The position numbers were made by a program, and so were the translations under genes. This document shows positions 35,484-45,291 of a stretch of 64,000 nt of DNA, one piece after another (position 1 is the first letter of the stretch; each line of letters begins with the position of its first letter). The notes under the pieces were generated by a model. The model ran no database searches. It saw only the letters and a program-made list of their open reading frames with translations, and was not told the origin of the DNA. The stretch comes from Arenibacter aquaticus (GTDB taxonomy: Bacteria > Bacteroidota > Bacteroidia > Flavobacteriales > Flavobacteriaceae), in contig NZ_RQPJ01000002.1 in NCBI RefSeq assembly GCF_003957295.1, forward strand, positions 744,001-808,000, given 5' to 3'.

Positions 35484-35951
35484 TGTTTGGTGTTTTGGTT
35501 ATTTACGTACAAATTAAATTGAAATAGCGGGGATTGAATAAGTAAATCTTATTTCATTTACATGATATTTTAACACAAGTGCAGGTTTTTTACCTAATTT
35601 ACCGTTATTAAAGTTAAAATTGTAGCAGTTTCACCCTTGCCATTTCACAAGCCATACTTATTACTTATATACGGTATAAGGTAAATGCTATATGAATAGG
35701 TATTTCCAATTTAACAATATGATATAATCCCTCAACTTCTTCCGCGCTACAAAACCATGCCGTTTACAATAGGATAATATTCTTGCTAAAAATCAAACAT
35801 ATCTTAACCTAAATTTTCCCAAATCTTAATATTCACCCTAAAGGTGGTAAGATTCCATAAGTATCTAATAAAATACTATGCTTTTTGACGATAATTTTAC
35901 AATAGATTTGTTAACTAACTCATATAACCCAACCAATTAATAGAGATAAAT
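35484..35951. other. divergent promoter region between symporter operon and SusCD pair
   Basis: No gene. AT-rich stretch separating the two halves of the sugar locus. On the plus side it holds a good -7 element at 35903-35910. On the minus side only a one-mismatch match (TTAATTTG at about 35510-35517) was found near the symporter start. No obvious large palindrome was seen. Confidence 0.5.
35903..35910 (+). promoter_or_regulatory. candidate -7 promoter element for SusCD pair 2
   Basis: TAGATTTG matches TAnnTTTG exactly, 41 nt before the SusC ATG. A TTTTTG run at 35882-35887 could act as the -33 element, but the 15-nt spacing is shorter than the usual 17-23 nt. Confidence 0.45.
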
Positions 35952-38900
35952 ATGAAAAAAAGAAGCTTAAAATTTATGACGTTCTTTTTGTTCAGCATGG
36001 TCACAGGAATCGTGTTGGCACAACAAGGAGTAACAGGGGTCGTCACCAGTGATGACGGAGAATTACTACCGGGGGTATCCGTGGTAGTTAAGGGAACTAC
36101 CAACGGTGTCACCACCGATTTTGATGGAAATTATAGTATAACGGTACCTAACAGCAGCTCTGTTTTGGTCTTTTCCTATTTAGGAATGGAAACCAAGGAG
36201 GTATCCGTAGGCAACCAAAGCACCATAAACGTAACCTTGTCCACCTCATCCGAGGAATTGGATGAAGTAGTGGTTACCGCACTGGGTATTTCCAGGGAAA
36301 AGAAATCCTTGGGGTATTCTGTTAGTGAGGTAAGTGGGGATGACATAACCACTGTTACACAGGAAAATGCATTGAATGCATTGAATGGTAGGGTTTCTGG
36401 GGTTCAGATTAATTCTACCGGTGGTACAGGATCCACTGTAAGTGTAATACTTCGTGGGGCCTCTTCATTAACTACGGACAACCAACCATTGTATGTAATT
36501 GATGGAGTTCCACTAAGCAGTAGCCTTACCAACGTAGGAACCGTAGGTAGTGGTGTTGCCGTGGATTACGGTGGCGGTATTGCCGATGTGAATCCAGACG
36601 ATATTGAAAGTGTCTCTGTACTTAAAGGACCTAGTGCCGCTGCATTATATGGTTCCAGAGGGGGTAACGGTGTTATTTTGATTACCACTAAATCTGGTAA
36701 AAAGAGTAAGGGCTTAGGTATTTCCTTTAGTTCTAGTAATGTGTATGAAACTCCATATAAGTTCTTGGAAAAAAGCAATCGTTTTGCTAACGGTAGTAGG
36801 CCAGATCCCAACACTTCCCAAATAGATGAAACCTCTTCCGGCTGGGTAGGTCCTGAATTGGATAAGGGGTTAAGTGCAATTCAATGGCCATATACCGCTG
36901 AAGAAATAGCAAGTGGTGTAGCCAATGCAACACCTTTGACTTCCAAAGGACGGAACAATGCCAAAAATTTCTTTGAATCTGCCATAACTTCAACCAATAC
37001 GATTGCTATAGAAAACAATACCGATCGTATGAATTACCGTTTGTCTTATACGAACATGATGCATGAAGGTTTTATTCCAAATTCGGATTTAGAACGAAAC
37101 AGTTTAGCTATCAACAGTACCTTTGATGTTACGGACAAATTAAAAATCACCTCCAGTTTAAAATATGTTATTTCAGGTGCGGATAACAGACCATCAACCA
37201 CCGATAGAAATGCAAATCCACTACAGGCACTATATGACATTAACCCGCATATTGATATTCGTGATCTGGAAGATTATTGGTTAGTAGAAGGCCAGCTTCA
37301 GAACGCACCTTATAATTTTGGTGATGACCCATCTGATTTTGAATACAACAACCCCTATTTTATGGCCTATGAAATAAACAACGGCTTTGAAAGAAAGAGG
37401 TTGTATGGTAATTTTCAAGCAGACTATGCGTTTTCCGATAAATTTTCCCTAATGCTGCGCTACGCCTATAATGATAGTCGCGAAGTAAGGGAAACCAAGA
37501 TATCCAGTGGTTTTAGCAGGGAGCCAAACGGCGCCTATGGATTGGTAAACCTGGATGGGGTAGAAAGCAATGCTGATTTTTTACTTACGTATAAGGATAA
37601 GTTAAATGACGACTTCGACTTTAGTTTATCAGGGGGTGGTAATATTAGGAATGTAAACAATGGAGTTGTATCTACACAAACCAAAAATGGGGGCTCTGGT
37701 TTAGTTATACCAAACCTATTCCTCTTGTCCAATATAGCAGCCGACAATATTGATTATAATGAAACCCAATCCAAAGAACGTGTTAATAGTTTGTACGCCT
37801 TAGGTAATATTGGCTATAAAAATATGTTGTTTGTAGATGCAACGCTTAGAAATGACTGGTCCAGTACCTTGCCCGAAAGCGATAACGACTTCCTATATCC
37901 CTCAGTATCAACAAGTATATTACTGAACAATATGTTCGATATGGGCAACAAGGTATCTTTGTTCAAGCTAAGAGTAGGTTGGGCGCAGTCCGGTAACGAT
38001 ACCAGCCCGCACAATTTATTTTCTATCTTAAGCAATACAGGGGATTGGGGCCCTGCCTCACAGTTGGCGGTAGCTTCGGCCTTAAAGAACGATAATATTG
38101 AAGCCGAGCTTAATACTTCTACGGAATTTGGTTTTGACTTATCGCTTTTCCAGAATCGATTGAATATGGATTTCACCTATTACGAATCGAACAATGAAAA
38201 TCAAATATTCCAAAAATCACTTCCAGTATCTTCCGGTGCCAGCACAAAACTTTTTAATGCAGGTAACCTGAACAGTAAAGGTTTTGAAGCCAGTTTGGGT
38301 GGTAAGTTAATTCAGGGTAATGAATTTAACTGGAATATGAACCTAACCTTTACAACCAATAAAACCATTATCACCGAATTGGCCCCAGGAACAGATTATG
38401 TTCAGTTTTGGAGCCAGGCAAAAGGAGGTGCATATACTTGGGTAGGTGAAGAAGTTGGTCAGATTGTTGATCGTGATTTTGTTAGGGTAGACGACCCCAA
38501 TTCAGAATATTTCGGCTGGCCTTTATTGGACGATGAGGGTTGGGAGAACAGTGACCGTACCTTGTCCGATGAAGATGGGAACAGGGTTGCTCCGGTTATT
38601 GGCAATTACAACCCAGATTTCAACATAGGGCTACAAACATCCCTACAGTACAAGAATTGGAACCTATCCATGAACTTTGACTGGAGAAAAGGTGGACAGT
38701 TTGTTTCCCAGACCATGAGGTATTATGAGTCCGATCTACAGACAACCAGATGGCTTAATAAGGTATTTGATTTAAGTGATGTTGGCGATATCCCAACCTA
38801 TATTAGAGATAATGCTGATATATTTTTATCGCCAGATGGTGAGTTTTACCCACTTGTTGGAGGACCAACTGCTGAAGATGGTGGTTTTCCTGTTGATGGT

Positions 38901-39311
38901 TTAAATGACGGCGTATTTTTACCAGGGGTCATAGGTTCCTATGATGACCAAGGTAACTTTATAGCCGACCAAGAGAATATTGGTGGACCAGGTACACAAT
39001 ACCATACCTATGGTGACAACTACGCTTGGGATTTTACCAGGGCTTCAACCTTTGATGCCGATTTTGTAAAACTAAGACAGATTTCTCTTGGCTATACCTT
39101 TGATAACAAAATAGCCCAGAAAATAGGAATGCGTAATTTATCACTATCGCTGTTTAGTCGTAATATTATCCTATGGACCAAAGCGGGAATCAACATTGAT
39201 CCAGAATCTGCCTTCCAGAATTCTCAGGGCAACCTGTCCCAAGGGGTTGAGAGATATAACATTCAGCCATGGGCAATACCTGTAGGTCTTAAACTAAACG
39301 CAAGTTTCTAA
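35952..39311 (+). CDS. SusC/RagA-like TonB-dependent outer-membrane transporter
   Basis: A 1119-residue SusC-type channel. Signal peptide (about 1-24), carboxypeptidase-regulatory-like domain (about 26-100 with GVVTSDDGELLPGVSVVVKG and TTDFDGNYSI), DEVVVTALGI segment, plug domain (about 125-240 with ILRGASSLTTDNQPLYVIDGVP and LKGPSAAALYGSRGGNGVILITT) and the 22-strand barrel ending VGLKLNASF. It imports an oligosaccharide-sized ligand together with the SusD encoded 21 bp downstream. Divergent orientation to the GH2/DegT/SSS operon suggests that they serve the same glycan. Length and motif order are standard, and no internal stop is present. Confidence 0.95.
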   Translation: MKKRSLKFMTFFLFSMVTGIVLAQQGVTGVVTSDDGELLPGVSVVVKGTTNGVTTDFDGNYSITVPNSSSVLVFSYLGMETKEVSVGNQSTINVTLSTSSEELDEVVVTALGISREKKSLGYSVSEVSGDDITTVTQENALNALNGRVSGVQINSTGGTGSTVSVILRGASSLTTDNQPLYVIDGVPLSSSLTNVGTVGSGVAVDYGGGIADVNPDDIESVSVLKGPSAAALYGSRGGNGVILITTKSGKKSKGLGISFSSSNVYETPYKFLEKSNRFANGSRPDPNTSQIDETSSGWVGPELDKGLSAIQWPYTAEEIASGVANATPLTSKGRNNAKNFFESAITSTNTIAIENNTDRMNYRLSYTNMMHEGFIPNSDLERNSLAINSTFDVTDKLKITSSLKYVISGADNRPSTTDRNANPLQALYDINPHIDIRDLEDYWLVEGQLQNAPYNFGDDPSDFEYNNPYFMAYEINNGFERKRLYGNFQADYAFSDKFSLMLRYAYNDSREVRETKISSGFSREPNGAYGLVNLDGVESNADFLLTYKDKLNDDFDFSLSGGGNIRNVNNGVVSTQTKNGGSGLVIPNLFLLSNIAADNIDYNETQSKERVNSLYALGNIGYKNMLFVDATLRNDWSSTLPESDNDFLYPSVSTSILLNNMFDMGNKVSLFKLRVGWAQSGNDTSPHNLFSILSNTGDWGPASQLAVASALKNDNIEAELNTSTEFGFDLSLFQNRLNMDFTYYESNNENQIFQKSLPVSSGASTKLFNAGNLNSKGFEASLGGKLIQGNEFNWNMNLTFTTNKTIITELAPGTDYVQFWSQAKGGAYTWVGEEVGQIVDRDFVRVDDPNSEYFGWPLLDDEGWENSDRTLSDEDGNRVAPVIGNYNPDFNIGLQTSLQYKNWNLSMNFDWRKGGQFVSQTMRYYESDLQTTRWLNKVFDLSDVGDIPTYIRDNADIFLSPDGEFYPLVGGPTAEDGGFPVDGLNDGVFLPGVIGSYDDQGNFIADQENIGGPGTQYHTYGDNYAWDFTRASTFDADFVKLRQISLGYTFDNKIAQKIGMRNLSLSLFSRNIILWTKAGINIDPESAFQNSQGNLSQGVERYNIQPWAIPVGLKLNASF

Positions 39312-39332
39312 AAATATTAAAAAAATAAGGAT

Positions 39333-41036
39333 ATGAAATTAATACAAAACATAGCTATCAGATTTCTATTGGTTCCATTATTGCTTGTAGTTTCCTGCGA
39401 TAACGACCTTGCTGAAATCAATGAAAACCCAAATGGAATAGAGCCCAGTATGGCCGATCCAAATTTGTTGATGAGTACTGTAATGACAGGCCTAGCAACA
39501 AGTACAACCAGCAGAGGATATGCCAATGATACCGGTAATGCTGCACAGTATACCCAGCGCGATTCATGGTCCAGCAACAGATATGATTGGGAAACTGGTT
39601 CTATATGGTCTTCCAACTACGGATTGTTAAGAACCAATAAAGTTGCCTATGACAGAGCTGTAGAACTTGGCTTGCCTTTTCACGAAGGGGTTACCTTGAT
39701 ATTGAAATCAATGCTGTTTGGAAATTTAACCGACTATTACGGTGACATTCCTTATTCTGATGCCTTAAAAGGTACTGAAGCAGAAGGAGAACTACCTGCT
39801 TATGATACACAAGAAACAGTATATAAGGGTATTATAGCCGATTTGGAAACTGCTTCCAGTCTCCTAGGTGCTGACTCCTATGAAGGCGTGGTGGAAGATC
39901 AAGATGTGTTTTATGGAGGTGATGCTTCCAAGTGGCAGAAATTGGCCAACTCATTAGCCCTTCGTTACTATATGCGATTATCAGAAAAACTTCCTTCGTT
40001 TGCTGAAGCTGGGGTAACCAGTACGCTTTCCAAGCCCTTGATCAGTGATATTGATGATGAACTTGTGTTGGCTTACATAGGTGGTACATCTAATCAATCA
40101 TGGCCCAATAGTGGACAGTTTGGCACGGCTTCGGATTTTCATAGGGTAAAGCCATGTACTACTATGACCGATAAACTAAAAGAGTTGGAAGATCCAAGAA
40201 TTGACATCTGGTTTGCACCTGTGGAAGTACCTACCAAGGTTGTTCCTCCTGCTGAAGTTCCAGGTGGAGGACCTGTGGCCGAAGTAGATGGCATTCGTTA
40301 TATTACAGATGAGGTCTTGGTAGACGAGGATATCTTAGGTAACCTATATGCCATTTACTCCCCAGATACCTATGCCGCAGAATTGGAGGCCGGTAAAAAA
40401 TTAATTGATACCAGCAGCGTTTATGTTGGTTTACCGGTTGCTGTGAGTAGTATTGACCCTTATGAGTACAATTACAATGCCGATGGTTCAAGAGGGGGTA
40501 CAAATGCATATGTATCTTTAATGAATGAAGTATTCAACCAAAAAGATGATGGAGGCAACCTTTTAAAAGCAAGACTGTTCTCTTATGCAGAATTGTCTTT
40601 CTTAAAGGCAGAAGCAGCAGTAAGAGGCTGGGGTTCCGATGCGGAAGGAAATTATTTGGAAGGTATTAAAGCCTCATTGGAAGTATGGGGTGTTGGGGAT
40701 ACCTACAGCGATTATATTACCAATACCGGTGTTGCTTTCAACGGAACTTTGGAGCAGATCATGGAACAAAAATGGATCGCAAATATGTTCAATGGCGATG
40801 AAGCCTACTTGGATTGGAGAAGAACCGGGCTTCCAGATTTAAGCGCAGGACCCTTTGCCAGAGAAGATGTAATGCCACTAAGGTTCATTTATCCTAGTGA
40901 TGAACTTAACATAAACACCACCAATTATAACGCTGGAGCCGCTTCTTTGGAAGAAACCCCATATAGCACAACAGATCCTAATGACAGCCCGTATGCCAGA
41001 CCATGGATTGTACAAGGCGTTAGCACACCTTGGTAA
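39333..41036 (+). CDS. SusD/RagB-like nutrient-binding outer-membrane lipoprotein
   Basis: A 567-residue SusD-like lipoprotein with lipobox VVSC near residue 22. The mature N-terminus DNDLAEINENPNGIEPS and the core FGNLTDYYGDIPYSDALKG match the same SusD subfamily as the protein encoded at 15049-16530. The middle contains a longer insertion (about 280-390, Pro/Val-rich PTKVVPPAEVPGGGPVAEV) than the first SusD. It partners the SusC encoded immediately upstream, and a strong terminator follows, so the pair forms its own transcript. Confidence 0.93.
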   Translation: MKLIQNIAIRFLLVPLLLVVSCDNDLAEINENPNGIEPSMADPNLLMSTVMTGLATSTTSRGYANDTGNAAQYTQRDSWSSNRYDWETGSIWSSNYGLLRTNKVAYDRAVELGLPFHEGVTLILKSMLFGNLTDYYGDIPYSDALKGTEAEGELPAYDTQETVYKGIIADLETASSLLGADSYEGVVEDQDVFYGGDASKWQKLANSLALRYYMRLSEKLPSFAEAGVTSTLSKPLISDIDDELVLAYIGGTSNQSWPNSGQFGTASDFHRVKPCTTMTDKLKELEDPRIDIWFAPVEVPTKVVPPAEVPGGGPVAEVDGIRYITDEVLVDEDILGNLYAIYSPDTYAAELEAGKKLIDTSSVYVGLPVAVSSIDPYEYNYNADGSRGGTNAYVSLMNEVFNQKDDGGNLLKARLFSYAELSFLKAEAAVRGWGSDAEGNYLEGIKASLEVWGVGDTYSDYITNTGVAFNGTLEQIMEQKWIANMFNGDEAYLDWRRTGLPDLSAGPFAREDVMPLRFIYPSDELNINTTNYNAGAASLEETPYSTTDPNDSPYARPWIVQGVSTPW

Positions 41037-41074
41037 AAAGTTTGAGTTTTATTTATTGAGTTTGAGTTAGTTTT

Positions 41075-41106
41075 AAAATACCCTGGTTGCCCAGGGTATT
41101 TTTTTC
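41075..41106. terminator. intrinsic terminator, SusCD pair 2 (possibly shared)
   Basis: AAAATACCCTGG-ttgc-CCAGGGTATTTT, a 12-bp perfect stem followed by a T-run on the plus strand. GTTTGAGTTAG precedes it at 41060-41070. The A-tract on the left would also let it end the convergent DUF2892 transcript. Confidence 0.85.
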
Positions 41107-41140
41107 TATTTATAGCCAAACCCTCTAAACTATTAAGCGT

Positions 41141-41347
41141 TTATACGGTACAACTGTCCCCATCTTTTCTAACTCCCAGCTTAAATAAAATCTTCTCCAT
41201 AAGACACCATTGGGTAAAGGCAGATTGAAAAAGGTTGGCCCCAACAAAAAGGGTAAACCATAACCAATTTATGTTTACATAAATTGCCAATACTACACTT
41301 ATCACTATAAAGGATCCGGCAATTGCTCTAATATATCTGTTGATCAT
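41141..41347 (-). CDS. DUF2892 family inner-membrane protein
   Basis: A 68-residue protein matching the DUF2892 (YgaP transmembrane domain-like) family: start MINRYIRAIAGSFIVISVVLAI, second hydrophobic helix NWLWFTLFVGANLFQSAFTQWC and the following CLMEKILFKLGVRKDG. The Cys-Leu after the second helix is conserved in this family, which is often fused or linked to rhodanese domains in sulfur metabolism. It is the last gene of the efflux-region set, 19 bp after the PII-like gene; a rhodanese gene is found 8 kb upstream on the same strand. Confidence 0.85.
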   Translation of the reverse strand: MINRYIRAIAGSFIVISVVLAIYVNINWLWFTLFVGANLFQSAFTQWCLMEKILFKLGVRKDGDSCTV

Positions 41348-41366
41348 AATATAATTTTTAAGGTTA

Positions 41367-41672
41367 CTAAATGTATTTTTCTATAGGAACCACCACCGCC
41401 CTTATAGGGTTGTTGGATTCCAAATTAATATTGAACTCTGAAATAAGTTGAAAAAGGATTTCAATATTTTCATCCGTGGTAAAGGAAAAAAACAGAACAG
41501 ATTCTACCCCTCCCTTTTCAGTAGGGAACCAGTTTGATGCCATTAGCATCGTAGCCGGATTTTTATAGCCATCTATATCCGAACCGCTGAAGTTCTCTAT
41601 CTTGGCTTTTTTAAACAATCCAAGGATGTCTTTGGAGTACTCTTCCACAACAGTCACAATAAGTAGTTTCAT
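41367..41672 (-). CDS. small PII-like (ferredoxin-fold) protein
   Basis: The start at 41672 (MKLLIVTVVEEYSKDILGLFK) is preferred over an upstream Met at 41708, because the preferred start opens directly with the first beta strand. The 101-residue product has the betaalphabeta-betaalphabeta pattern of PII-like proteins, with a central loop YKNPATMLMASNWFPTEKGG, C-terminal VESVLFFSFTTDENIEILFQLI and PIRAVVVPIEKYI. PII-like proteins of DUF3240/CutA type are known beside metal or RND efflux genes, where they may sense metals or nucleotides. It lies downstream of the RND permease, 116 bp away. I am not sure of the exact family. Confidence 0.6.
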   Translation of the reverse strand: MKLLIVTVVEEYSKDILGLFKKAKIENFSGSDIDGYKNPATMLMASNWFPTEKGGVESVLFFSFTTDENIEILFQLISEFNINLESNNPIRAVVVPIEKYI

Positions 41673-41788
41673 AATGTTGAATTCTGTGTTTATGTTTCTA
41701 ATAAGCACTTGGGAGATGCTCCCTTAAGCCCCTTCAAGCATGTCCCGGACATATTCTTGGCAATAGCCACCGTCCCAGCTTACTATAG

Positions 41789-44700
41789 TTAGTTATAATT
41801 TTTTCTTTCAATCATATAATACACCAATGGCACAACCAGCAGTGTTAGCACCGTAGATACAATGGTACCGCCCATTAAGGATATGGCCAGCCCTTGAAAG
41901 ATAGGATCAAAAAGGATTACAAATGCCCCTATCACCACAGTACCTGCCGTTAATAAAATAGGGGTGGTCCTTACGGCACCGGCCTCAATTACAGCTAGTT
42001 TTAAGGGAGTTCCCTCTGCCAATCTCAGATTGATAAAATCTATCAATAAAACCGAGTTCCGTACCATGATACCGGCCAAGGCAATCATACCAATAAAGGA
42101 AGTAGCCGTAAAAAAGGCATCCAGCATCCAATGCCCCAACACAATCCCGATAAGGGACAGGGGTATGGCCACCATCATTACAATTGGGGCCTTAAAATTC
42201 TGGAACCATCCCACGATCAAGATATAGATAATGATGATCACACCCAGAAAAGCCAATCCCAAATCCCGGAATACCTCTAAAGTTATCTGCCATTCCCCAT
42301 CCCATTTTACGGTGTAATTGTCCTCAAAATCGGGTTGTTTTATATAGAGTTCATCTATGGAATAGCCCTTTGGCAAATCCATGGCCTTAAGCTTATCGGT
42401 CATTCCCAAGATGGCATACACCGGACTCTCCAATTCCCCGGCCATATCGGCCAGTACATATACCACCCTTTTCTGGTTTTTTCTATAAATGTTTTTGGCC
42501 CTAGTGGTTTGTTCAATGCTTACCAAATCTGCTATAGGAACCATATTACCATTTCCATGTTCCGATTTTACCTTTAATTGTGCGATGTCCTGAATGGAAG
42601 ATTTCTCCTTTTCATCCAAAGCCAGTATCAACCCAATTTGATTGGAGGCATTTTCATCATACAGATTGGTCACCGCCCTTTCGGACAGGGCCATATTCAT
42701 TGTATGTACTATTTGCTCCGGAGCCACCCCATAAAGCATGGCCTTTTCCCTGTCTATGATGAATTCATATTTTATCTGATCGGCTTCTACCATCCAATCT
42801 ACATCCACCACATCCGAGGTGTTTTTCAATATCTGTTGTACTTGGTCCGCAATATCTATCTGTGTATCGTAATCAGGACCATATATTTCCCCAACAATGG
42901 TAGATAAAACCGGAGGGCCTGGTGGTACCTCAACAATCTTTACGTTGGCGTTGAATTTTTCTCCAATCCGCTGTATCTCCGGACGCAAAAGACTGGCTAT
43001 CTCATGACTTTGGGCACTTCTATCGCCCTTATCTACCAAATTCACCTGAATATCGGCCATATTACTACCGCCCCTCATGTCGTAGTGACGTACCAGACCG
43101 TTAAAGGTGATAGGGGCAGAAGTGCCCACGTAACTTTGGTAGTTTACCACTTCGGGACGCGTATTTAAATACTGGGCAATTTCCCTAGCTACTACCCCAG
43201 TGCGTTCCAGGGTAGTGCCCTCGGGCATGTCTATGACCACCTGAAACTCGTTCTTATTATCAAACGGCAACATTTTAACCGCTACAGATTTGGTAAAGAA
43301 CATCCCAATGGACCCCAATAACAACAAAAATGTAATTCCTAAAAACAACCAACGCTTCTTCTTGCTCTCTATCAAAGGACTTTCTAACTTGTGGTATATT
43401 CTGTAGATTATAGTTTCCTCCAAGGGCTTTTCTTTCTTTTCCTCTCCTTTTTTATCCTTCTCCCTTAGGAAAATATACCCCAAATAAGGCGTAATGGTAA
43501 GGGCAACAAAAAGGGACAACAGCATAGCAATAGAGGCCCCTATAGGCATTGGGGACATATATGGCCCCATAAGACCCGATACAAAAGCCATTGGCAATAC
43601 AGAAGCTATTACCGTGAAAGTGGCCAAAATAGTAGGATTCCCAACTTCATTAATGGCATACAAGGCAGCCTGCTTAAATGGCAAGCGCTTCATTTTAAAA
43701 TGCCGGTGCATATTTTCCGCTATAATAATGGAATCGTCTACCACAATACCCGTAACAAAAACCAAGGCAAACAAGGTGATACGGTTCAACGTATAATCCA
43801 ACATATAATAGCTGAGCAAGGTTAGGGCAAAGGTGATGGGGACCGATAAAAATACTACCAATCCACCACGCCATCCCATGGCCAACATCACTACCAAGGT
43901 TACCGCTATAATGGCCCCTATAAGGTGCATTAACAACTCCGATACCTTATGGGAGGCCGTTTCCCCATAATTTCGGGTAACCTCCACATGCACATCATCC
44001 GGGATAAGGCTTTTCTTAAGGTGTTCTACCTTTTCCAGAATAATATCCGAAATCTTCATGGCATCCGCACCTTTGCGCTTGGCTATGGAAATAGTCACTG
44101 CAGGGTACTCGCTTTTGTATGTCTCCCCTTTTTCACTTCCCTGCCCAAAACCTAGGGACACGTATTCCTTGGGTATTTCGGGTCCGTCCTGTATGCTTGC
44201 AATCTGCTTTAGATAAATGGGACGGTCCTGTTGTACCCCAACCACCAAATTTTCCACATCGGCAGCAGTTTCCAGAAACTTGCCGGTGGTTACCATAAAT
44301 TCGGTATCGTTCTTGTCAAAGGTACCACCACTTAATTGCTGGTTATTGGCCTTTATCATCTGGGCTACGGAAAGGAAATCCAATCCGCTTTCCGCCATTT
44401 TATCCTTGTCCAATACTACCCGCAATTGACGATCGCGTCCCCCTATTTTTTTGGTAGCGGAAACATCGTTTACCTTTTCAATTTCATCGGTAAGTTCCTG
44501 GGCAATTTGCTTTAGTTGGTAGTCATCGTAGTTCTCGCTCCATAAGGTGAGTCCCAGCATGGGAACATCGTCTATTGCCCTTGTTTTTATCAATGGAAAG
44601 GTTACACCTTGTGGCATAATATCCATATGCTTGTTAATCTCATTGTAGAGTTTAACAAAGGAACGTTCTATATCCTCGCCCACATAGAACTGCACAATAA

Positions 44701-44986
44701 CCATCCCCTGCTCTTCCATAGAGGTAGAATACACATATTCTACACCCTTAATATTGGAGATTAATTTTTCCAAGGGTTTGGTCACCCTACTCTCCACTTC
44801 GGTGGGACTCGCCCCTGGGTAACCCACAAAGATATCAGCCATAGGCACATCTATCTGAGGCTCTTCCTCCCGTGGAATCAGAAACGAACTGTATACCCCA
44901 ATGACCATGAATACGATCATTAAAAGAACCGTTAACTTGGACCCTATAAACGCTTTGGCAATTTTGCCTGCTAATCCTTCTTTCAT
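41789..44986 (-). CDS. RND-family efflux permease (inner-membrane subunit)
   Basis: A 1065-residue AcrB/CusA-fold pump: TM1 at about 12-32, then a large periplasmic loop with GYPGASPTEVESRVTKPLEKL, TM block containing VTGIVVDDSIIIAENMHRH (proton-relay Asp-Asp), a second periplasmic loop and the last TM block ending LVVPLVYYMIERK. It drives export of a compound or metal using the proton motive force. The sequence is of the HAE-like branch and not clearly CusA. It forms a tripartite system with the adaptor and TolC-like genes upstream. The 305-bp gap to the adaptor gene is filled by REP-like palindromes. Confidence 0.93.
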   Translation of the reverse strand: MKEGLAGKIAKAFIGSKLTVLLMIVFMVIGVYSSFLIPREEEPQIDVPMADIFVGYPGASPTEVESRVTKPLEKLISNIKGVEYVYSTSMEEQGMVIVQFYVGEDIERSFVKLYNEINKHMDIMPQGVTFPLIKTRAIDDVPMLGLTLWSENYDDYQLKQIAQELTDEIEKVNDVSATKKIGGRDRQLRVVLDKDKMAESGLDFLSVAQMIKANNQQLSGGTFDKNDTEFMVTTGKFLETAADVENLVVGVQQDRPIYLKQIASIQDGPEIPKEYVSLGFGQGSEKGETYKSEYPAVTISIAKRKGADAMKISDIILEKVEHLKKSLIPDDVHVEVTRNYGETASHKVSELLMHLIGAIIAVTLVVMLAMGWRGGLVVFLSVPITFALTLLSYYMLDYTLNRITLFALVFVTGIVVDDSIIIAENMHRHFKMKRLPFKQAALYAINEVGNPTILATFTVIASVLPMAFVSGLMGPYMSPMPIGASIAMLLSLFVALTITPYLGYIFLREKDKKGEEKKEKPLEETIIYRIYHKLESPLIESKKKRWLFLGITFLLLLGSIGMFFTKSVAVKMLPFDNKNEFQVVIDMPEGTTLERTGVVAREIAQYLNTRPEVVNYQSYVGTSAPITFNGLVRHYDMRGGSNMADIQVNLVDKGDRSAQSHEIASLLRPEIQRIGEKFNANVKIVEVPPGPPVLSTIVGEIYGPDYDTQIDIADQVQQILKNTSDVVDVDWMVEADQIKYEFIIDREKAMLYGVAPEQIVHTMNMALSERAVTNLYDENASNQIGLILALDEKEKSSIQDIAQLKVKSEHGNGNMVPIADLVSIEQTTRAKNIYRKNQKRVVYVLADMAGELESPVYAILGMTDKLKAMDLPKGYSIDELYIKQPDFEDNYTVKWDGEWQITLEVFRDLGLAFLGVIIIIYILIVGWFQNFKAPIVMMVAIPLSLIGIVLGHWMLDAFFTATSFIGMIALAGIMVRNSVLLIDFINLRLAEGTPLKLAVIEAGAVRTTPILLTAGTVVIGAFVILFDPIFQGLAISLMGGTIVSTVLTLLVVPLVYYMIERKNYN

Positions 44987-45291
44987 CTTTTGCTTATTGT
45001 TTTTTTATTTGGGCGTTCCCTTCGCCTATTCTTTTGTGTTTATACCTGCAAGGTTTTGTCCTGTCTTGGGCTTTTACCTACAAGGTCTTGGAGACCTTGC
45101 AAGATTGGTGACCTTGCAGGATTCGGTGACCTTGAACCCCTGCAAATTGGAGATCTCACATGAACATCATGCAGGATGGCTCAGGTCGGGCTTTCCGCTT
45201 TTACTCCAGCTCCTTTTTAGCCTAAATCCGCTAAAAAGACCTGGGGTAACCGCTGCAATCCCTAACGCTAACCCCTTTATTGAATCTTCGT
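44987..45291. repeat. REP-like palindromic repeats inside the RND operon
   Basis: No gene. Two kinds of elements are seen. First, nested palindromes built on CAAGGTCT-tgg-AGACCTTG (45081-45099) flanked by CTGCAAGGT (45046-45054) and ACCTTGCAG (45111-45119), with a further degenerate copy GGTGACCTTG to about 45134. Second, a long hairpin with arms TTACTCCAG/CTGGGGTAA (45201-45209, 45241-45249) and TTTTTAGC/GCTAAAAA (45214-45221, 45230-45237), followed by CGCTGCAATCCCTAACGC. By memory the last string resembles a widespread interspersed element of Flavobacteriia. Confidence 0.6.
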
